The notes below the pieces were generated by a model. That model searched no databases. It had not been told where the DNA came from and worked only from the letters and a program-made list of their open reading frames with translations. DNA of 64,000 nt, taken from positions 1 through 64,000 of the forward strand of contig CAWJCP010000007.1 of NCBI GenBank assembly GCA_963841445.1, read 5' to 3'. How positions within the stretch are numbered: position 1 is the first letter of the stretch; the number at the start of each line of letters is the position of its first letter. Shown piece after piece: positions 48,395 to 59,192 of the stretch. This stretch comes from Mayfieldus sp963841445 (GTDB taxonomy: Bacteria > Actinomycetota > Thermoleophilia > Solirubrobacterales > 70-9). Both the position numbers and the translations under genes were made by a program.

Positions 48395-51379
48395 CCGCGA
48401 TCGCCGCAGCCCTGGCCCGCGTGCTACCGCCGTCGAGCGTCACGTCGGGGTAGCCACGCTCCGGATATTGCCCGACCGAGCCTTCCCGGCCTTGGTCCAG
48501 CGCCATCTTGATCACCTGCGCGGTGTGCAGGGGCCGGCGGTCGGTGAGCTGCTCGACCTGGGTCTTGCAGGAGAAGCCGTCGGCGATCAGCAGCGCGTCC
48601 TTGGGAGCCTCGCGCACCGCGGGCATCAGCCGCTGCTCGCCGATCTGCACCGAGATCTCGTGGTGGCCGCGCTCGAACCCGAAGGAGCCGGCGAGCCCGC
48701 AGCAGCCGGAGTCGAGGACCTCGAAGTCGAGACCGAGGCGCTCGTAGAGGTCCTGCTCGGCGCTCGTGCCCATCACCGCCTTCTGGTGGCAGTGGCCGTG
48801 GACCAGCGCCCGGCGCTCGAGTCGCGGGGCGCGCCAATCCTTCGCGTGGTGCTGCAGGAACTCGGCCAGGGTGAGCGTCTGCAGCGAGAGCCGCTTCGCG
48901 TCCTCGTCGTGGGGCATCAGGTTGGGAAGCTCGTCGCGGAAGGACGCCACGCAGCTCGGCTCGATCCCGACCATCGGCGTGCCCGCCTGGATCTGGGGGC
49001 GCAGCTCGTCGAGCATCCGCCCCCAGAACCGCTTCGCGGTGTCGAGCATCCCGTAGTCGTAGAGCGGGCGCCCGCAGCAGAGCGCTGCTGCGGGCACGAC
49101 GACGCGAAAGCCGGCGTCCTCGAGCACCTCGACCGCCGCCTTCATCGGCTCCGGGTGCAGGAAGTTGTTGAAGGTGTCGGGGAAGAGCAGCACCGGCTCG
49201 GCATTGGGGTTGACGGCGGCGCGGCCGGCGAACCAGTCCTTGAAGGTCTGGGTAGCGAAGGGCGGCATCGGGCGCTTCGGGGTCAGCCCGCCGGCGAGCT
49301 GCACGACCTGGCGCAGGCCCGGCGTCTGGGTGATCGCGTTGGCGAGCCGCGGAAAGCGCGCCGCGAGCCGGGCATGGAACATGATCAGCCCCATCGAGTA
49401 GGCGGCGAGCGGCCGCAGCCGGCGCTTGTAGTAGCCGGAGAGGAACTCCGCCTTGTAGGTCGCCATGTCGACGCTGACCGGGCAGTCGCCCTTGCAGCCC
49501 TTGCAGGAGAGGCAGAGGTCGAGCGCCTCGTGCACCTCGTCGGAGCGAAAGCCGTCCTGCACCGTGTCGCCCTCGAGCATCTCGTAGAGGATCCGGGCGC
49601 GCCCGCGCGTCGTGTGCATCTCGTCGCGGGTCGCCATGAAGCTCGGGCACATCGTGCCGCTGTCGGTCTCGCGGCACTTGCCGGCGCCGACGCAGCGCAG
49701 CGCCGCGTGGGCGAAGCTGCCGCCGTCCTCGGGATAGGAGAAGTGGGTCGGCGGCTCGGGCGGGCTGTAGCCGGCGCCGAGCTTCATGTTGGAGACGATC
49801 GGGTAGGGGTCGACGACCTTGTGCGGGTTCATCCGGTTCTGCGGGTCCCAGATCGCCTTGAACTCGCGCATCGCCTCGAGCAGCTCCTCGCCGTACATCT
49901 TCGGCAGCAGCTCGCCGCGCGACTGGCCGTCGCCGTGCTCGCCGGAGAGCGAGCCGCCGTACTCGACCACCAGCTCGGCCGCCCGCTCGAGGAAGCTGCG
50001 CCAGGTGCGCAGCCCGCCGGCGCTGCGCAGGTCGAAGTTGATCCGGCAGTGCACGCAGCCGTCGCCGAAGTGCCCGTAGAGCGCCGCCCGGTAGTCGTGC
50101 TCGTCGAGCAGCTTCTGAAAACGGCGCAGGTAGTCGCCGAGGTGCTGCGGGGGCACCGCCGCGTCCTCCCAGCCCGGCCAGTGATCGCGCTCGCCGGGGA
50201 CGTAGGAGGTGGCGCCGAGGCCGGCCTCGCGGACCTCCCAGAGGCGCCGCTCCTGCTCGGGGTCGTCGAAGAGCTGCATGTTCGGCGCGCTGCTGTCCTT
50301 CTCGAGCTGGTCGATGCACTCGCGCGCCCGCGCGTCGCTCTCGTCCTTGCTGTCGGCGCCGAACTCGACCAGCAGGAACGCGTTTCCCTCGGGCAGCATC
50401 GTCAGCTCGCCGGTGTGCTGCTTGCGTACGACCATGTCGTGGATCAGCTTCTGGTCGATCCCCTCCAGCCCCACGGGGCCGAAGTCGAGGATCTCCATCA
50501 CGTGGTCGGCGGCGTGGTAGACGTCCTCGTAGCCGAGCACCAGCAGCGAGCGGGCCGGCGGCGAGTGGACGAGGCGCACCGTTGCCTCCAGCACCGAGAC
50601 CAGCGTGCCCTCCGAGCCGACCAGGGCGCGGGCGACGTTGAAGCCGTTCTCGGGCAGCAGCTCGTCGAGGTTGTAGCCGGAGACACGGCGCGGGATGTCG
50701 GGGAACTGCTCGCGGATCAGCTCGGCGTGGCGGTCGCGCAGGTCGCGCATGCGGCGGTAGATCTCGCCCCGGCGCCCGCCGGCGGCGATGATCCGCTCCA
50801 GCTCGGCCTCCGGAGTCGGCCCGACCCGCATCCGCAGCCCGTCGTAGGTGACGACGTCGAGCTCTTCGACGTTGTCGGAGGTCCTGCCGGCCATCACCGA
50901 GTGGACCCCGCAGGAGTTGTTGCCGATCATGCCGCCGAAGGTCGCGTATTCGTGGGTCGAGGTGTCCGGGGCGAAGGTGAGGTTGAATGCCGCCTCGGTG
51001 CGGTTGGAGAGCTGATCGCGGATCACGCCGGGCTGGACCGTCGCGCAGCCCGCGTCGGGGTCGACCTCGACGATCTCTCGCATCTGCTTCGAGAAGTCGA
51101 TCACCACGGCGACGTTGGTGGTCTCGCCGGAGAGGCTCGTCGCGCAGCCGCGCGAGAGCACCGGCGCCCCGTGCTCGCGGCAGGCGGCGATCGCCGCCAC
51201 CGCGTCCTCGGCGTCGCGGGGATCACGACGCCGATCGGCGCCTGGCGGTAGTTGGAGCTGTCGTGCGAGTAGATCGCTCGGCTGCCGGCGTCGAAGCGCA
51301 CCTCGCCGCGGACGGCCTGCGACAGGTCGCGCTCCAGCGCCGCGGCGTCGATCTCCTCGATCCCCTCCGGGGCCAGCAT
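48330..51379 (-). CDS. FAD-linked oxidase fused to 4Fe-4S / CCG-domain subunit, N-terminal frameshift
   Basis: This ~1016-aa protein is of the D-lactate dehydrogenase/glycolate-oxidase type. The FAD (PCMH) domain has GNNSCGVHSVMAG and FAPDTSTHEYATFGG; the FAD-oxidase C domain has YGHFGDGCVHCRIN. Then a 4Fe-4S segment (CLSCKGCKGDCPVSVDM) and two CCG cysteine motifs (CCGRPLYDYG, CCGLAGSFGF) follow. The first ~50 residues lie in another frame: a run of four G at 51218-51221 looks one base short. It ends with a hydrophobic Ala/Gly stretch and RRR. It follows the enolase-superfamily gene. Confidence 0.85.
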
Positions 51380-51461
51380 CTCGTGGCCGTTGAGCTCGGC
51401 CTTGCGCTCGCGCCAGGCGGCGAGCGCGGGATTGGTCCATCGCCTTCGCGTGGCTGCGCGC

Positions 51462-52569
51462 TCATGCCTGGAACCTCTGCAACTCGGAGCGCTTCAACTC
51501 CAAGCCGAGCCCGGGGCGCGAGCGGTCCGGTACCAGCTGCCCGCCGTCCGGCTCGAGGGCGCCGTCGAACAGCATCCGCTTCGACCCGCACGTGGTCGTG
51601 GAAGTACTCGAGGTGGGCCAGGCTCTCGATCGCGCAGCAGGCGTGGGCGGAGATCGCCGGCGCGCAGTGGGCCGAGAAGGGGAGCTGCATCGCCTTGCAG
51701 ATGCCCCCCGCCCGGACAGGTTGGTGATTCCGCCGCAGCGGGTGACGTCGGCCTGCAGGACGTCGACGCACCGCGCCAGCTCGGCGAGTTGGGGGAGGTC
51801 CCACTCGTACTCGCCGGCGGCGATCGCCAGCCCCGCCGGGCCGCGGTCGCGCAGGAATCGCAGCCCCTCGCGGTCCTCGGAGCTGACCGGCTCCTCGAAG
51901 TAGGTGACGCCGAACTGGCCGCGTAGCGCTCCGCCCAGTGCAGCGCCTACTTGCGCTCGAAGGCGCCGTTCGCGTCGACCATCAGCTCGCGTCCCCGCCG
52001 ATCGCCTCGCGAGCGACCCGCAGCCGCTCCGGGTCGCGGTCCGGCTCGCGGCCGACCTTCATCTTCACCCGCGGGATGCCCTGCTCGACCCAGCCGGAGA
52101 GCTGCTCGGCGAGGCGCTCGTCGTCGTAGGAGGTAAAGCCGCCGCTGCCGTAGATCGGCACGGCGTCGTGGAAGCGCGGCAGCGCATCGGCCAGCGCGAC
52201 GCCGAGCAGCTTCGCCTTCAGGTCCCAGAGCGCGACGTCGACCGCCGAGACCGCCATCGCGCCGATCCCGGGGCGCCCGGCGTTGCGGATCTGAGCCTGC
52301 ATTTGCGCCCAGGCCGCGGGAGGCGACATCGCGTCGGCGCCCTGGACCGCGTCGCGGAGCTTGGCGTCGATCAGCGCTGCGACCGCGGTCTCGCCGTAGG
52401 TGTATCCGATCCCGGTCGTGCCGCCGCCGTGCGCCTCGACGATCACGATCGTCGTCGAGCTCCACTCCAGGGTTCCGTCGGACTCCGGCTCGTCGGTCGG
52501 GACCGTGCAGGCGAGAACGCTCGAGGCCTCGACCCCGACCTCTGCCCGGGCAGGGGCGGCCACCGCCAT
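51462..52569 (-). pseudogene. enolase-superfamily (mandelate racemase-like) enzyme, multiply disrupted
   Basis: The N-terminal part is intact for 195 codons (TTIVIVEAHGGGTTGIGYTYGE; catalytic Lys region RVKMKVG). It then continues in other frames with metal-ligand motifs VDANGAF, FEEP and AAGEYEWD, then CGGITNL and SAHCAPAISAH, ending PGLGLELKRSELQRF. At least three frame changes and an in-frame TAG (after AFERK) are needed. If intact it would dehydrate or epimerise a sugar acid or similar. Its ATG overlaps the TPP gene's stop by 1 nt. Confidence 0.8.
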
Positions 52570-54352
52570 CAGCGGGTGACCAGCTCCTTCAGCTTGCCCT
52601 TGAAGGACTGGCGGATGATCTGCCCGGCCGCCGGGTCGCCCTTCATCAGCGCCTTGCTGAGCCCGCTCGCCTGCTCGAGCGAGATGTGCGGCGGCAGCGG
52701 CGGGACCTCGGGATCGGTGATCGCTTCCAAGAGGACCGGCCGGTCGGCCGCGAGGGCTTCATCGAAGGCGTCGCCGATCTCCTCCGGGGACTCGACCCGG
52801 ATCCCGCGCAAGCCGAGCAGCTCGGCGTAGCGGGCGTAGGGGAAGTCGGGGATCACCTGCGAGGCCTCGAGCTTCGGGTCGCCGACCATCACCCGCTGCT
52901 CCCAGGTGACCTGGTTGAGGTCGTCGTTGTGCAGCACGACCACGAGCAGCTGCTTGTTCTCCCACTCCTGCCAGCGGTTGGCGATGTCGATCAGCCCGTT
53001 GATCCCGAGCATCTGCATCGCGCCGTCGCCGATCGAGCAGATCACCGGCCGGTCCGGGTAGGCCATCTTGGCGGCGAACGCGTAGGGAACGCCCGGGCAC
53101 ATCGTCGCCAGCGTCCCCGAGAGCGCCGCCTTCATTCCCTTGCGCAGGCGCAGCTGCCGCGCCCACCAATTGGTCGCCGAGCCGGAGTCGGCGCTGAGGA
53201 TGCAGCCGTCAGGGAGGCGCTTGTTGAGCTCGTAGAAGACCCGTTGCGGGTTGATCGGATCGGCCTCGAGCATCGCCTGCTCCTCCTGGATCTGCCACCA
53301 GCGCTCGACATTGGACTCGATTTCCTCGCGCCAGGAGCGGTCCTCCTTGCGCTCCAGCTGCGGGATCAGCTCCGCGAGCGTGTCGCGGGCGTCGCCGACC
53401 AGGTTGACCTCCATCGGATAGCGGATCCCGACCATGCGGCCGTCGATGTCGATCTCGACTCCGCGCGCCTGGCCCGGCTCGGGGAGCCACTCGGAGTAAG
53501 GGAAGCTCGAGCCGATCATCAGGAAGGTGTCGCAGCCCTGCATCATCTGGTCCGAGGGGATCGAGCCGAGCAGGCCGATCGGCCCGGTCACGAAGGGCAG
53601 GTCGTCGGGCAGCGCCGCGCGCCCGTTGAGCGCCTTCGCGACCCCGGCGCCGAGCAGGTCGGCGACTTCGGTCACCTCGTCGGCGGCGCCGATCGCGCCC
53701 TGCCCGATCAGGATCGCGACCTTCTCGCCGGCGTTGAGGACCTCCGCCGCGCGGCGAACCTCGCGGGCGGGAGGGATGACCCGCGAGGGCGCCGGCTCGT
53801 CCTTGGAGGTGAAGACTGCGCCGTGCTCGCGGGGCGGCTCGGTGTAGGGCTCCTCCTGGACGTCGGCGGGGACGATTACGCAGGTCACCGAGCGTGTCGC
53901 CTTGGCGATCTGCACCGCGCGGTCGATCAGCTGCGTGATCTGGGCCGGCGACATGCAGACCTGCACGTACTCGGAGGCCACGTCCTTGAAGAGGGTGATC
54001 AAGTCGATCTCCTGCTGGTAGTGGGCGCCCAGCGAGAGCGTCTTCTGTTGGCCGACGATCGCGACCACCGGCTGATGGTCGAGCTTTGCGTCATAGAGGC
54101 CGTTGAGCAAGTGAACCGCCCCGGGTCCCGAGGTCGCCAGGCAGACGCCGACCTCGCCGGTGTACTTGGCGTGGGCGCAAGCGCAGAAGGCGGCGAGCTC
54201 CTCGTGCCGGGTCTGGACGAACTCGATCTCGTCGCCGTGCTCGTGAAAGCCGCCGAGGATCCCGTTGATCCCATCGCCGGGATAGCCGTAGATCCTCTCG
54301 ATCCCATGCTCGGCAGTCGCTTCAGGGTGAAAGATCCGACGGTCTCTGACAT
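52569..54352 (-). CDS. thiamine-pyrophosphate-dependent enzyme (PoxB/acetolactate-synthase-like), N-terminal frameshift
   Basis: This ~594-aa TPP enzyme has the activating Glu in RHEELAAFCA (~50), the central NAD/FAD-like domain and the TPP-binding motif GDGAMQMLG with Asn in LHNDDLNQVTWEQ (~455-485). It resembles pyruvate oxidase/dehydrogenase-type proteins. The expected start MSETVGSFTLKRL (ATG 54352) is in a different frame from GIERIYGYPGDGINGIL; one inserted base near 54307 restores it. It heads the operon with the enolase-type and FAD genes and has a sigma-B-like promoter plus a palindrome upstream. Confidence 0.87.
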
Positions 54353-54419
54353 GGGCCCTCTGGCTCAATCGGCGCGGAAGTCGAGCGCCGCCCAAGATCG
54401 CGAGCCGCACTCCGGTCAG

Positions 54420-54444
54420 TTACCCGGCCCGCGTGCCGGATAGG
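54420..54444 (-). promoter_or_regulatory. sigma-B-like promoter of the TPP gene
   Basis: On the minus strand, GCCT (54441-54444), 15-16 nt, then GGGTAA (54420-54425), 68 nt before ATG 54352. It fits the GNNT-N14/16-GGGTA pattern of actinobacterial sigma-B/F promoters. Confidence 0.5.
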
Positions 54445-54478
54445 CTGCCGATCCCCAGGGTCGCCAGTCGCAGGCTGC

Positions 54479-54494
54479 TGTCAGCGCGCTGACA
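54479..54494. promoter_or_regulatory. TGTCA-N6-TGACA palindrome (site 1)
   Basis: A perfect 16-nt palindrome, TGTCAGCGCGCTGACA, 127 nt upstream of the TPP start and ~34 nt upstream of its putative -35. It has the layout of a Crp/Fnr-family operator. A near-identical site lies at 59084-59099. Confidence 0.6.
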
Positions 54495-55251
54495 TTCGCG
54501 GCTCGCCGACGGCGCCGGAAGCGGAAGCATCGAGGCGGACGCGGCGCCGCCCCAGAACGCGTCGCCGAGAGGGACGCCCGGCGCCGGGCCCGCCGCAGAT
54601 GCTGCCAGGCGGCCCGCGCCTCGCCGATCCCGAGCGAAAACAGGGCCAGCGAGAGCACCGCCGAGGCAAGGCAGAGGGTGACACCAGTCGCCCGCCACGG
54701 TCGGCTGCACAACGATCAGCCCGATCGAGAACGACCGCGCCAGTGGTCAGCACCGCGCCCAGTGCCAGGCAGGCCCAGGGAAGGCTGCGCCAGCGGTCGC
54801 GGCCGCCGAGCGCCAGCAGCAGCAGCTCGGCGCCGATGCGAGGACGCCGGCGGACGTCGGGAACCGGTGGGGCAGGTCGAGAACGGTGCGGGAGTCAAAG
54901 AACGATCTGAAGAATATCGTTCCAGGCTCGCCACTGGTACAGGGTCAGGTACAGCGCGATGAACAGCCCCGCTCCTGCAAGCGCGGCAGCGGCGCCCGGC
55001 GCGAAACCGAGGTGGGTTGTTGCTCGAGCCCGGCGGAACGGGGTCTGCGCGACAGGGGAAGGCAGGTCCGGTCCGGCAGGCCGGGCTGCGGTGGATGGTC
55101 TCGCCGGGTCTCGGCTCATCCCGGTGCCGGTTACCCCGGAGTGCGCGCTCGCACACAGCGGTGCTCGATCCCAGGGGCCGCGCTGATGGAGCGCCCCGTC
55201 CCCCCGGGTATTGCAAACGCCGGGGGCCACCTGGCTCCGCCATTCACGCAA
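54495..55251 (-). pseudogene. degraded membrane protein
   Basis: On the minus strand an ORF from GTG/ATG near 55251 holds a Pro/Arg-rich start and one good helix (AAALAGAGLFIALYLTLYQW) before a stop. In other frames downstream there are AELLLLALGGRDRWRSLPW, ALGAVLTTGAVV and CLASAVLSLALFSLGIG. Together they read like one multi-helix membrane protein broken by two or three frameshifts. No family is recognised, and part of the region may be non-coding. Confidence 0.4.
55206..55211 (+). promoter_or_regulatory. possible sigma-B-like -10 of the SDR gene
   Basis: GGGTAT lies 53 nt upstream of the SDR start. No matching GNNT was found at the right distance, so this is weaker than the other sites of this type. 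Confidence 0.3.
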
Positions 55252-55264
55252 CTAAAGGACCCAG

Positions 55265-56266
55265 ATGGTGGTGCGAGAATCGGAAACCGTCGTCGTAACC
55301 GGCGCCTCCGGGGGGGTTGGCCGTGCGGTCGCTAATGAGTTCGCACGGCACGGCGCCAGCGTCGCGCTGCTGGCGCGAGGCGAGCAGGGGTTGGAGGAGG
55401 CGAGGCGCGAAGTCGACTCGCTCGGCGGCCAGGGCTTGGTGGTGCCCACCGACGTTTCCGACGCCGATCAGGTCGAGACGCCGCGGCGGCGGTGGAGGCG
55501 CGCTTCGGCAACATCGACGTCTGGGTGAACGATGCTATGGCGACGATGTTCGCGCGGTTCTCGGAGATCAGTCCGGTGGAATTCACGCGGGCCACCCAGG
55601 TCACCTACCTCGGTGCCGTTTACGGAACGATGGCGGCGCTGAAGCGGATGGTGCCGCGCGATCGCGGCACCATAGTACAGGTTGGCTCGGCGTTGTCGTA
55701 CCGCGCGATCCCCCTGCAGTCTGCCTACTGTGGGGCGAAGTTCGGGATGCGCGGCTTCACCGACTCGGTACGCACCGAGCTCATACATGACGACAGTAAG
55801 GTCTGGATCGCGATGGTCCAGCTGCCGGCGGTAAACACCCCGCAGTTCAACTGGTGCGCGACGAAGTTGCCCAACCATCCGCAGCCGGTGCCGCCGATCT
55901 TCCAACCCGAGGTGGCGGCGCAGGCGGTCTATTGCGCGGCCCATCATCGTCGCCGCGAGGTTTACTGTGGGATGTCGGCGGTGCAGGCGATCATCGGCAG
56001 CAAGCTGGCCCCCCGAGTCGCCGACTGGTACCTCGCGCGCAACGGATTCGACTCGCAGCAGGTGCAGGGTCACCCGGTGGGCCCGGACCGCCCGACAACC
56101 TCTTCGAGCCGGTCCCTGAGGAGTCCGCGACCACCGGCATGTTCGACGACGGGGCGAAGGCCGCAGCCTGCAGCTCTGGGCGACCACGCACAGGCCGTTT
56201 GTCGCAGCCGCGCTCGGAGGGACGGCCGCGGCCATGCGGGCCGGGATCGCCCAGCTGCGCAGATGA
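55265..56266 (+). pseudogene. short-chain dehydrogenase/reductase, frameshifted
   Basis: An SDR-family oxidoreductase. The NAD(P) motif is TGASGGVGRA (~13) and the catalytic Tyr-Lys is SAYCGAKFG. The frame breaks near 55476 (between DADQVE and AAVEARFGNIDVWV), near 56095 (before DNLFEPVPEE) and again near 56165 (before LQLWATTHRPFVAAAL). The C-terminal extension of ~90 residues is typical of SDRs placed next to GH15 genes. The final stop overlaps the GH15 ATG (ATGA). Confidence 0.8.
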
Positions 56267-57998
56267 ATCCCGCCAGCGGAGGGACTGCAACCCGGCCTCG
56301 CCCATCCTCATGTCCTCCGCGAGTACGCGCTGCTCGCCGACGGCGAGCGAGGGATCCTGGTCGGGCCGCGGGGCGAATTCGCCTGGATGTGTTTTCCGCG
56401 CTGGGACAACGACGCGCTCTTCTCCTCGCTGATCGGGGGTCGCGGCGCCTACGCCGTCGCGCCGCAGACGCGATTCGTCTGGGGCGGGTCCTACGAGCCG
56501 GGCAGCCTGATCTGGCGCAGCCGCTGGGTCACCGAGGACGGGTGATCGAGTGTCGGGAGGCGCTCGCGCTACCGGCCGACCGGACCAAGCGGTGGTCCTG
56601 CGCCGGGTGATCGCCTGCCAGGGAGCCGCCCAGGTGCGGGTCGTCCTCAACCTGCGCGGCCGCTTCGGCGCCCCGACGGCGCGACTGCACGCTGCGAGGG
56701 GACTGGGCCGGGCGGCTGCGCGCCCGCGCCGGCTGGAGCGGCCGGCGGCGCCGAGGATCGCCCTGACGGGCACCGGGCCGCGCGCTGACCGTCGTCGAGG
56801 TCCCGGAGGGCGCCCACCACGACCTGGTCCTCAAGATCGACGCAGCCAAGCGGCAGGAGCTCCGATCCCGATCGGGCCTGGAGGCCACCGAAGCGGCATG
56901 GCGCGCCGGGTGCCCGACTGCACCCACGGTCGCGGAGCGCGACGCGCGCCACGCCTACGCGGTCCTGCCGGGGCTGACGAGCACCGGTGGCGGATGGTCG
57001 CCGCGGCGACAACGACGCTGCCCGAGCGCGCCGGAAAGGCCGCAACTACGACTACCGCTACGTGTGGATACGCGACCAGTGCTACGCGGGGCAGGCGGTC
57101 GCCCGAGCCGGCCCCGCCGCGCTGCTCGACAACGCCGTCGCTTCGTGCGCGAACGCCTGCTCGACGACGGCCCCGCTGATGCCGGCGTACACCGCGAGCG
57201 GCGGCGGATCCCGACCAGCGGCAGCTCGATCTGCCCGGATACCCGGGCGGAAACGACCCGTCGGCAACCGGGTCAAACACCAGTTCCAGCTCGACGCCTT
57301 CGGCGAGGCGCTGCTCCTCTTCGCCGCCGCCGCCGCCACGACCATCTGGACGCCGACGACTGGCGCGCCGCCGGTCGCGGTGTGGCGATCGAGCCGCTGG
57401 AGCGAGGCGACCCGGACGCCGGATCTGGGAGCTCGACCCCGCGCCATGGACCCACGGCCGACTCATCTGCGCCGCCGGACTGCGCGCAATCGGAGCGCCG
57501 GCGGCCGGCGAGCGGTCCGCCCAGTGGGTGTCACTTGCCGATGCGATCGTTGCCGACACCGGGCGCACGCGGTTCATCCGTCCGGCCGCTGGCAGCGCGC
57601 CGCGGACGACGGCGCCCGGATGCGGCGCTGCTGCTGGCCGCGATCCGAGGCGCGATTCCGTCCGAGGATCCGCGCTCGGTGGCAACCCTCCATGCGATCG
57701 AGCAGGAGTTGACCGAGGACGGCTACGCGTACCGCTACCGGCATGACGAGAGGCCGCTCGGCGAGGCGGAGGGCGCGTTTCTGCTCTGCGGGTTCTGGAT
57801 GGCGCTGGCCTGGCACCAGAAGGGAGACATGGTTCCGCCGCACGCTGGTTCGAGCGCAACCGCGCCGCCTGCGGACCCCCGGGGCTGCTCTCGGAGGAGT
57901 TCGACGTGCGCCAGCGCCAGATGCGCGGCAACCTTCCCCAGGCTTTCGTGCACGCGTTGCTGCTCGAGTGCGCGAGCCTCGACTACGCAAGCGAGTAG
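56263..57998 (+). pseudogene. glycoside hydrolase family 15 protein, multiply frameshifted
   Basis: GH15 enzymes (glucoamylase or trehalase type) hydrolyse alpha-glucosides. Pieces in different frames follow the family order: REYALLADGERGILVGP, FAWMCFPRWDN, then NYDYRYVWIRDQCYA (~57045), FQLDAFGEALLLF (~57290), IWELDPAPWTHGRL with the likely catalytic Glu (~57430), then DGYAYRYRHDERPLGEAEGAF and LPQAFVHALLLE near the end. Many frame changes are needed. It appears to form an operon with the SDR gene. Confidence 0.75.
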
Positions 57999-58049
57999 AG
58001 GCGCGGAGGCGGCAGCATCGGCGGGCGCCCTACAGCGGTGGCTCCCTGC

Positions 58050-58853
58050 CTAGGTCTCTGGTGGCTGGCCCAAGGGCACCGAGGTGGAAGCCTGCTCGTA
58101 GACGGCACGAAGCGCTTCCGGCGCCTCGCCGGGCAGTAGCCAGCTGCCGTCGTCGCGCTCGACCAGCGCCCCTTCGGCGCGCAACGCCGCCAGGGCGGTG
58201 GTGACCGACGGCCTGCGGGCGCCGACCATTTGCGCGAGCATCCGGTGCGGCAGGCGAACGGGCACGATGACCCCGGAGGAGCTCATCCGCCCCCAGCGGT
58301 CGCCGAAGTGCCACATCGCCAGCAGGATCCGTTGCCGAAGGTTGCGCACGTGGCAGATCGCGAGGTGAAAGGTCAGCCAGCGGGAGCGCAGGATCACGCG
58401 GTCCATCAAGCGCGCCGGCACCGCAGGCCAGCGAGCCATCGCGAGGGCGAAGCGGCGGTCGAGGATCGCCGCCGAGCTCGGCTGCAGCACAGTCCACTGG
58501 GGCTCGGCCAGGATCGCGCTGGAGGGGATCGGCCTGACCCACGGACGCAGCACGTCCCCGGGCCCGAGCAGCTCGATCCCGGAGTCCCTGCCGATACAGA
58601 CCTCCCGCCACAGCAATCCTTCGAGCAGAAGAAGGCCGAAACTGCCCCGCTCGTCGCGCAGCTGGCGCAGCACATGATGCTCCTCGTCCGCCTCATCGAA
58701 GGCCCAATTCCCCGTCTTCAGGTCGAGCCTTCTCGCAATCGCCAGCTCCTGCGCGCGTTCGCGATCCGTACCGAGGTCAGCGAAGAGGTCCGGGTCGAAC
58801 TCCGCGACCTTGACTGCGTTCGGCCTCGCGGGCTTGGTGAACAGGTCCTCCAC
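58050..58853 (-). CDS. Crp/Fnr-family transcriptional regulator
   Basis: This ~267-aa protein has an N-terminal cNMP-binding-like beta domain (GLLLLEGLLWREVCIG, ELLGPGDVLRPW) and a C-terminal winged helix with LPHRMLAQMVGARRPSVTTALAALRAEGAL. A longer open frame reaches 58979, but GTG 58853 (or TTG 58859) is preferred because GGGTAG lies just upstream and the added residues look non-coding. The cAMP-binding Arg/Glu pair is not obvious. It may act on the palindromes at 54479 and 59084 (inference). Confidence 0.85.
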   Translation of the reverse strand: MEDLFTKPARPNAVKVAEFDPDLFADLGTDRERAQELAIARRLDLKTGNWAFDEADEEHHVLRQLRDERGSFGLLLLEGLLWREVCIGRDSGIELLGPGDVLRPWVRPIPSSAILAEPQWTVLQPSSAAILDRRFALAMARWPAVPARLMDRVILRSRWLTFHLAICHVRNLRQRILLAMWHFGDRWGRMSSSGVIVPVRLPHRMLAQMVGARRPSVTTALAALRAEGALVERDDGSWLLPGEAPEALRAVYEQASTSVPLGQPPET

Positions 58854-58867
58854 TGGCAACGATCTTG

Positions 58868-58892
58868 CTACCCGCTCAGGGCTCGAGCACCC
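58868..58892 (-). promoter_or_regulatory. sigma-B-like promoter of the Crp-family gene
   Basis: On the minus strand, GGGT (58889-58892), 15 nt, GGGTAG (58868-58873). The expected transcript start is within a few bases of the start codon, so the message may be leaderless. Confidence 0.45.
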
Positions 58893-59083
58893 GACTTTCG
58901 GACCGGGGGCAGACCGGATTGGCGCTGGCGGCGGCAAGAACGGTGGCCGACGAGCCAGGAAAAGCCCGCGGAGAGCCATGCTAGGAGCCCGAGGCGTAGC
59001 GCTGGATGTCCATCACCAGCGCTCGCTCGCTCTCGAAACCTCGGCGCGAACCCTATGGCCGGGTCGGAGGCCGCCCCCGCGAT

Positions 59084-59099
59084 GGTCAGCGCGCTGACA
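59084..59099. promoter_or_regulatory. TGTCA-N6-TGACA palindrome (site 2)
   Basis: GGTCAGCGCGCTGACA matches site 1 at 15 of 16 positions. It lies 33 nt upstream of the -35 of the PfpI promoter, in the divergent region between the Crp-family gene and the PfpI-like gene. The rest of the ~340-nt region between these genes shows no ORF. Confidence 0.6.
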
Positions 59100-59132
59100 G
59101 CGAGCGGGCATTCGCACCCACTGCGACTTGCC

Positions 59133-59157
59133 GTTTTCATCCCTCGGTCCTGGGTAG
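59133..59157 (+). promoter_or_regulatory. sigma-B-like promoter of the PfpI-like gene
   Basis: GTTT (59133-59136), 15 nt, GGGTAG (59152-59157), 35 nt before the ATG. This is an excellent match to the GTTT-N15-GGGTA type and identical in layout to the one before the RsbW-like gene. Confidence 0.7.
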
Positions 59158-59192
59158 CGCAAGGGGGAAAGCGAACGAAAGGACCGAGCCAA

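Noticed and set aside
48348..51251. 967-codon plus-strand open frame opposite the FAD-FeS oxidoreductase
   Set aside because: No motif, antisense to a strongly supported gene.
58854..58979. N-terminal extension of the Crp-family regulator to ATG 58979
   Set aside because: Composition is Pro/Arg-rich and unlike the family, and a promoter-like element lies inside it.
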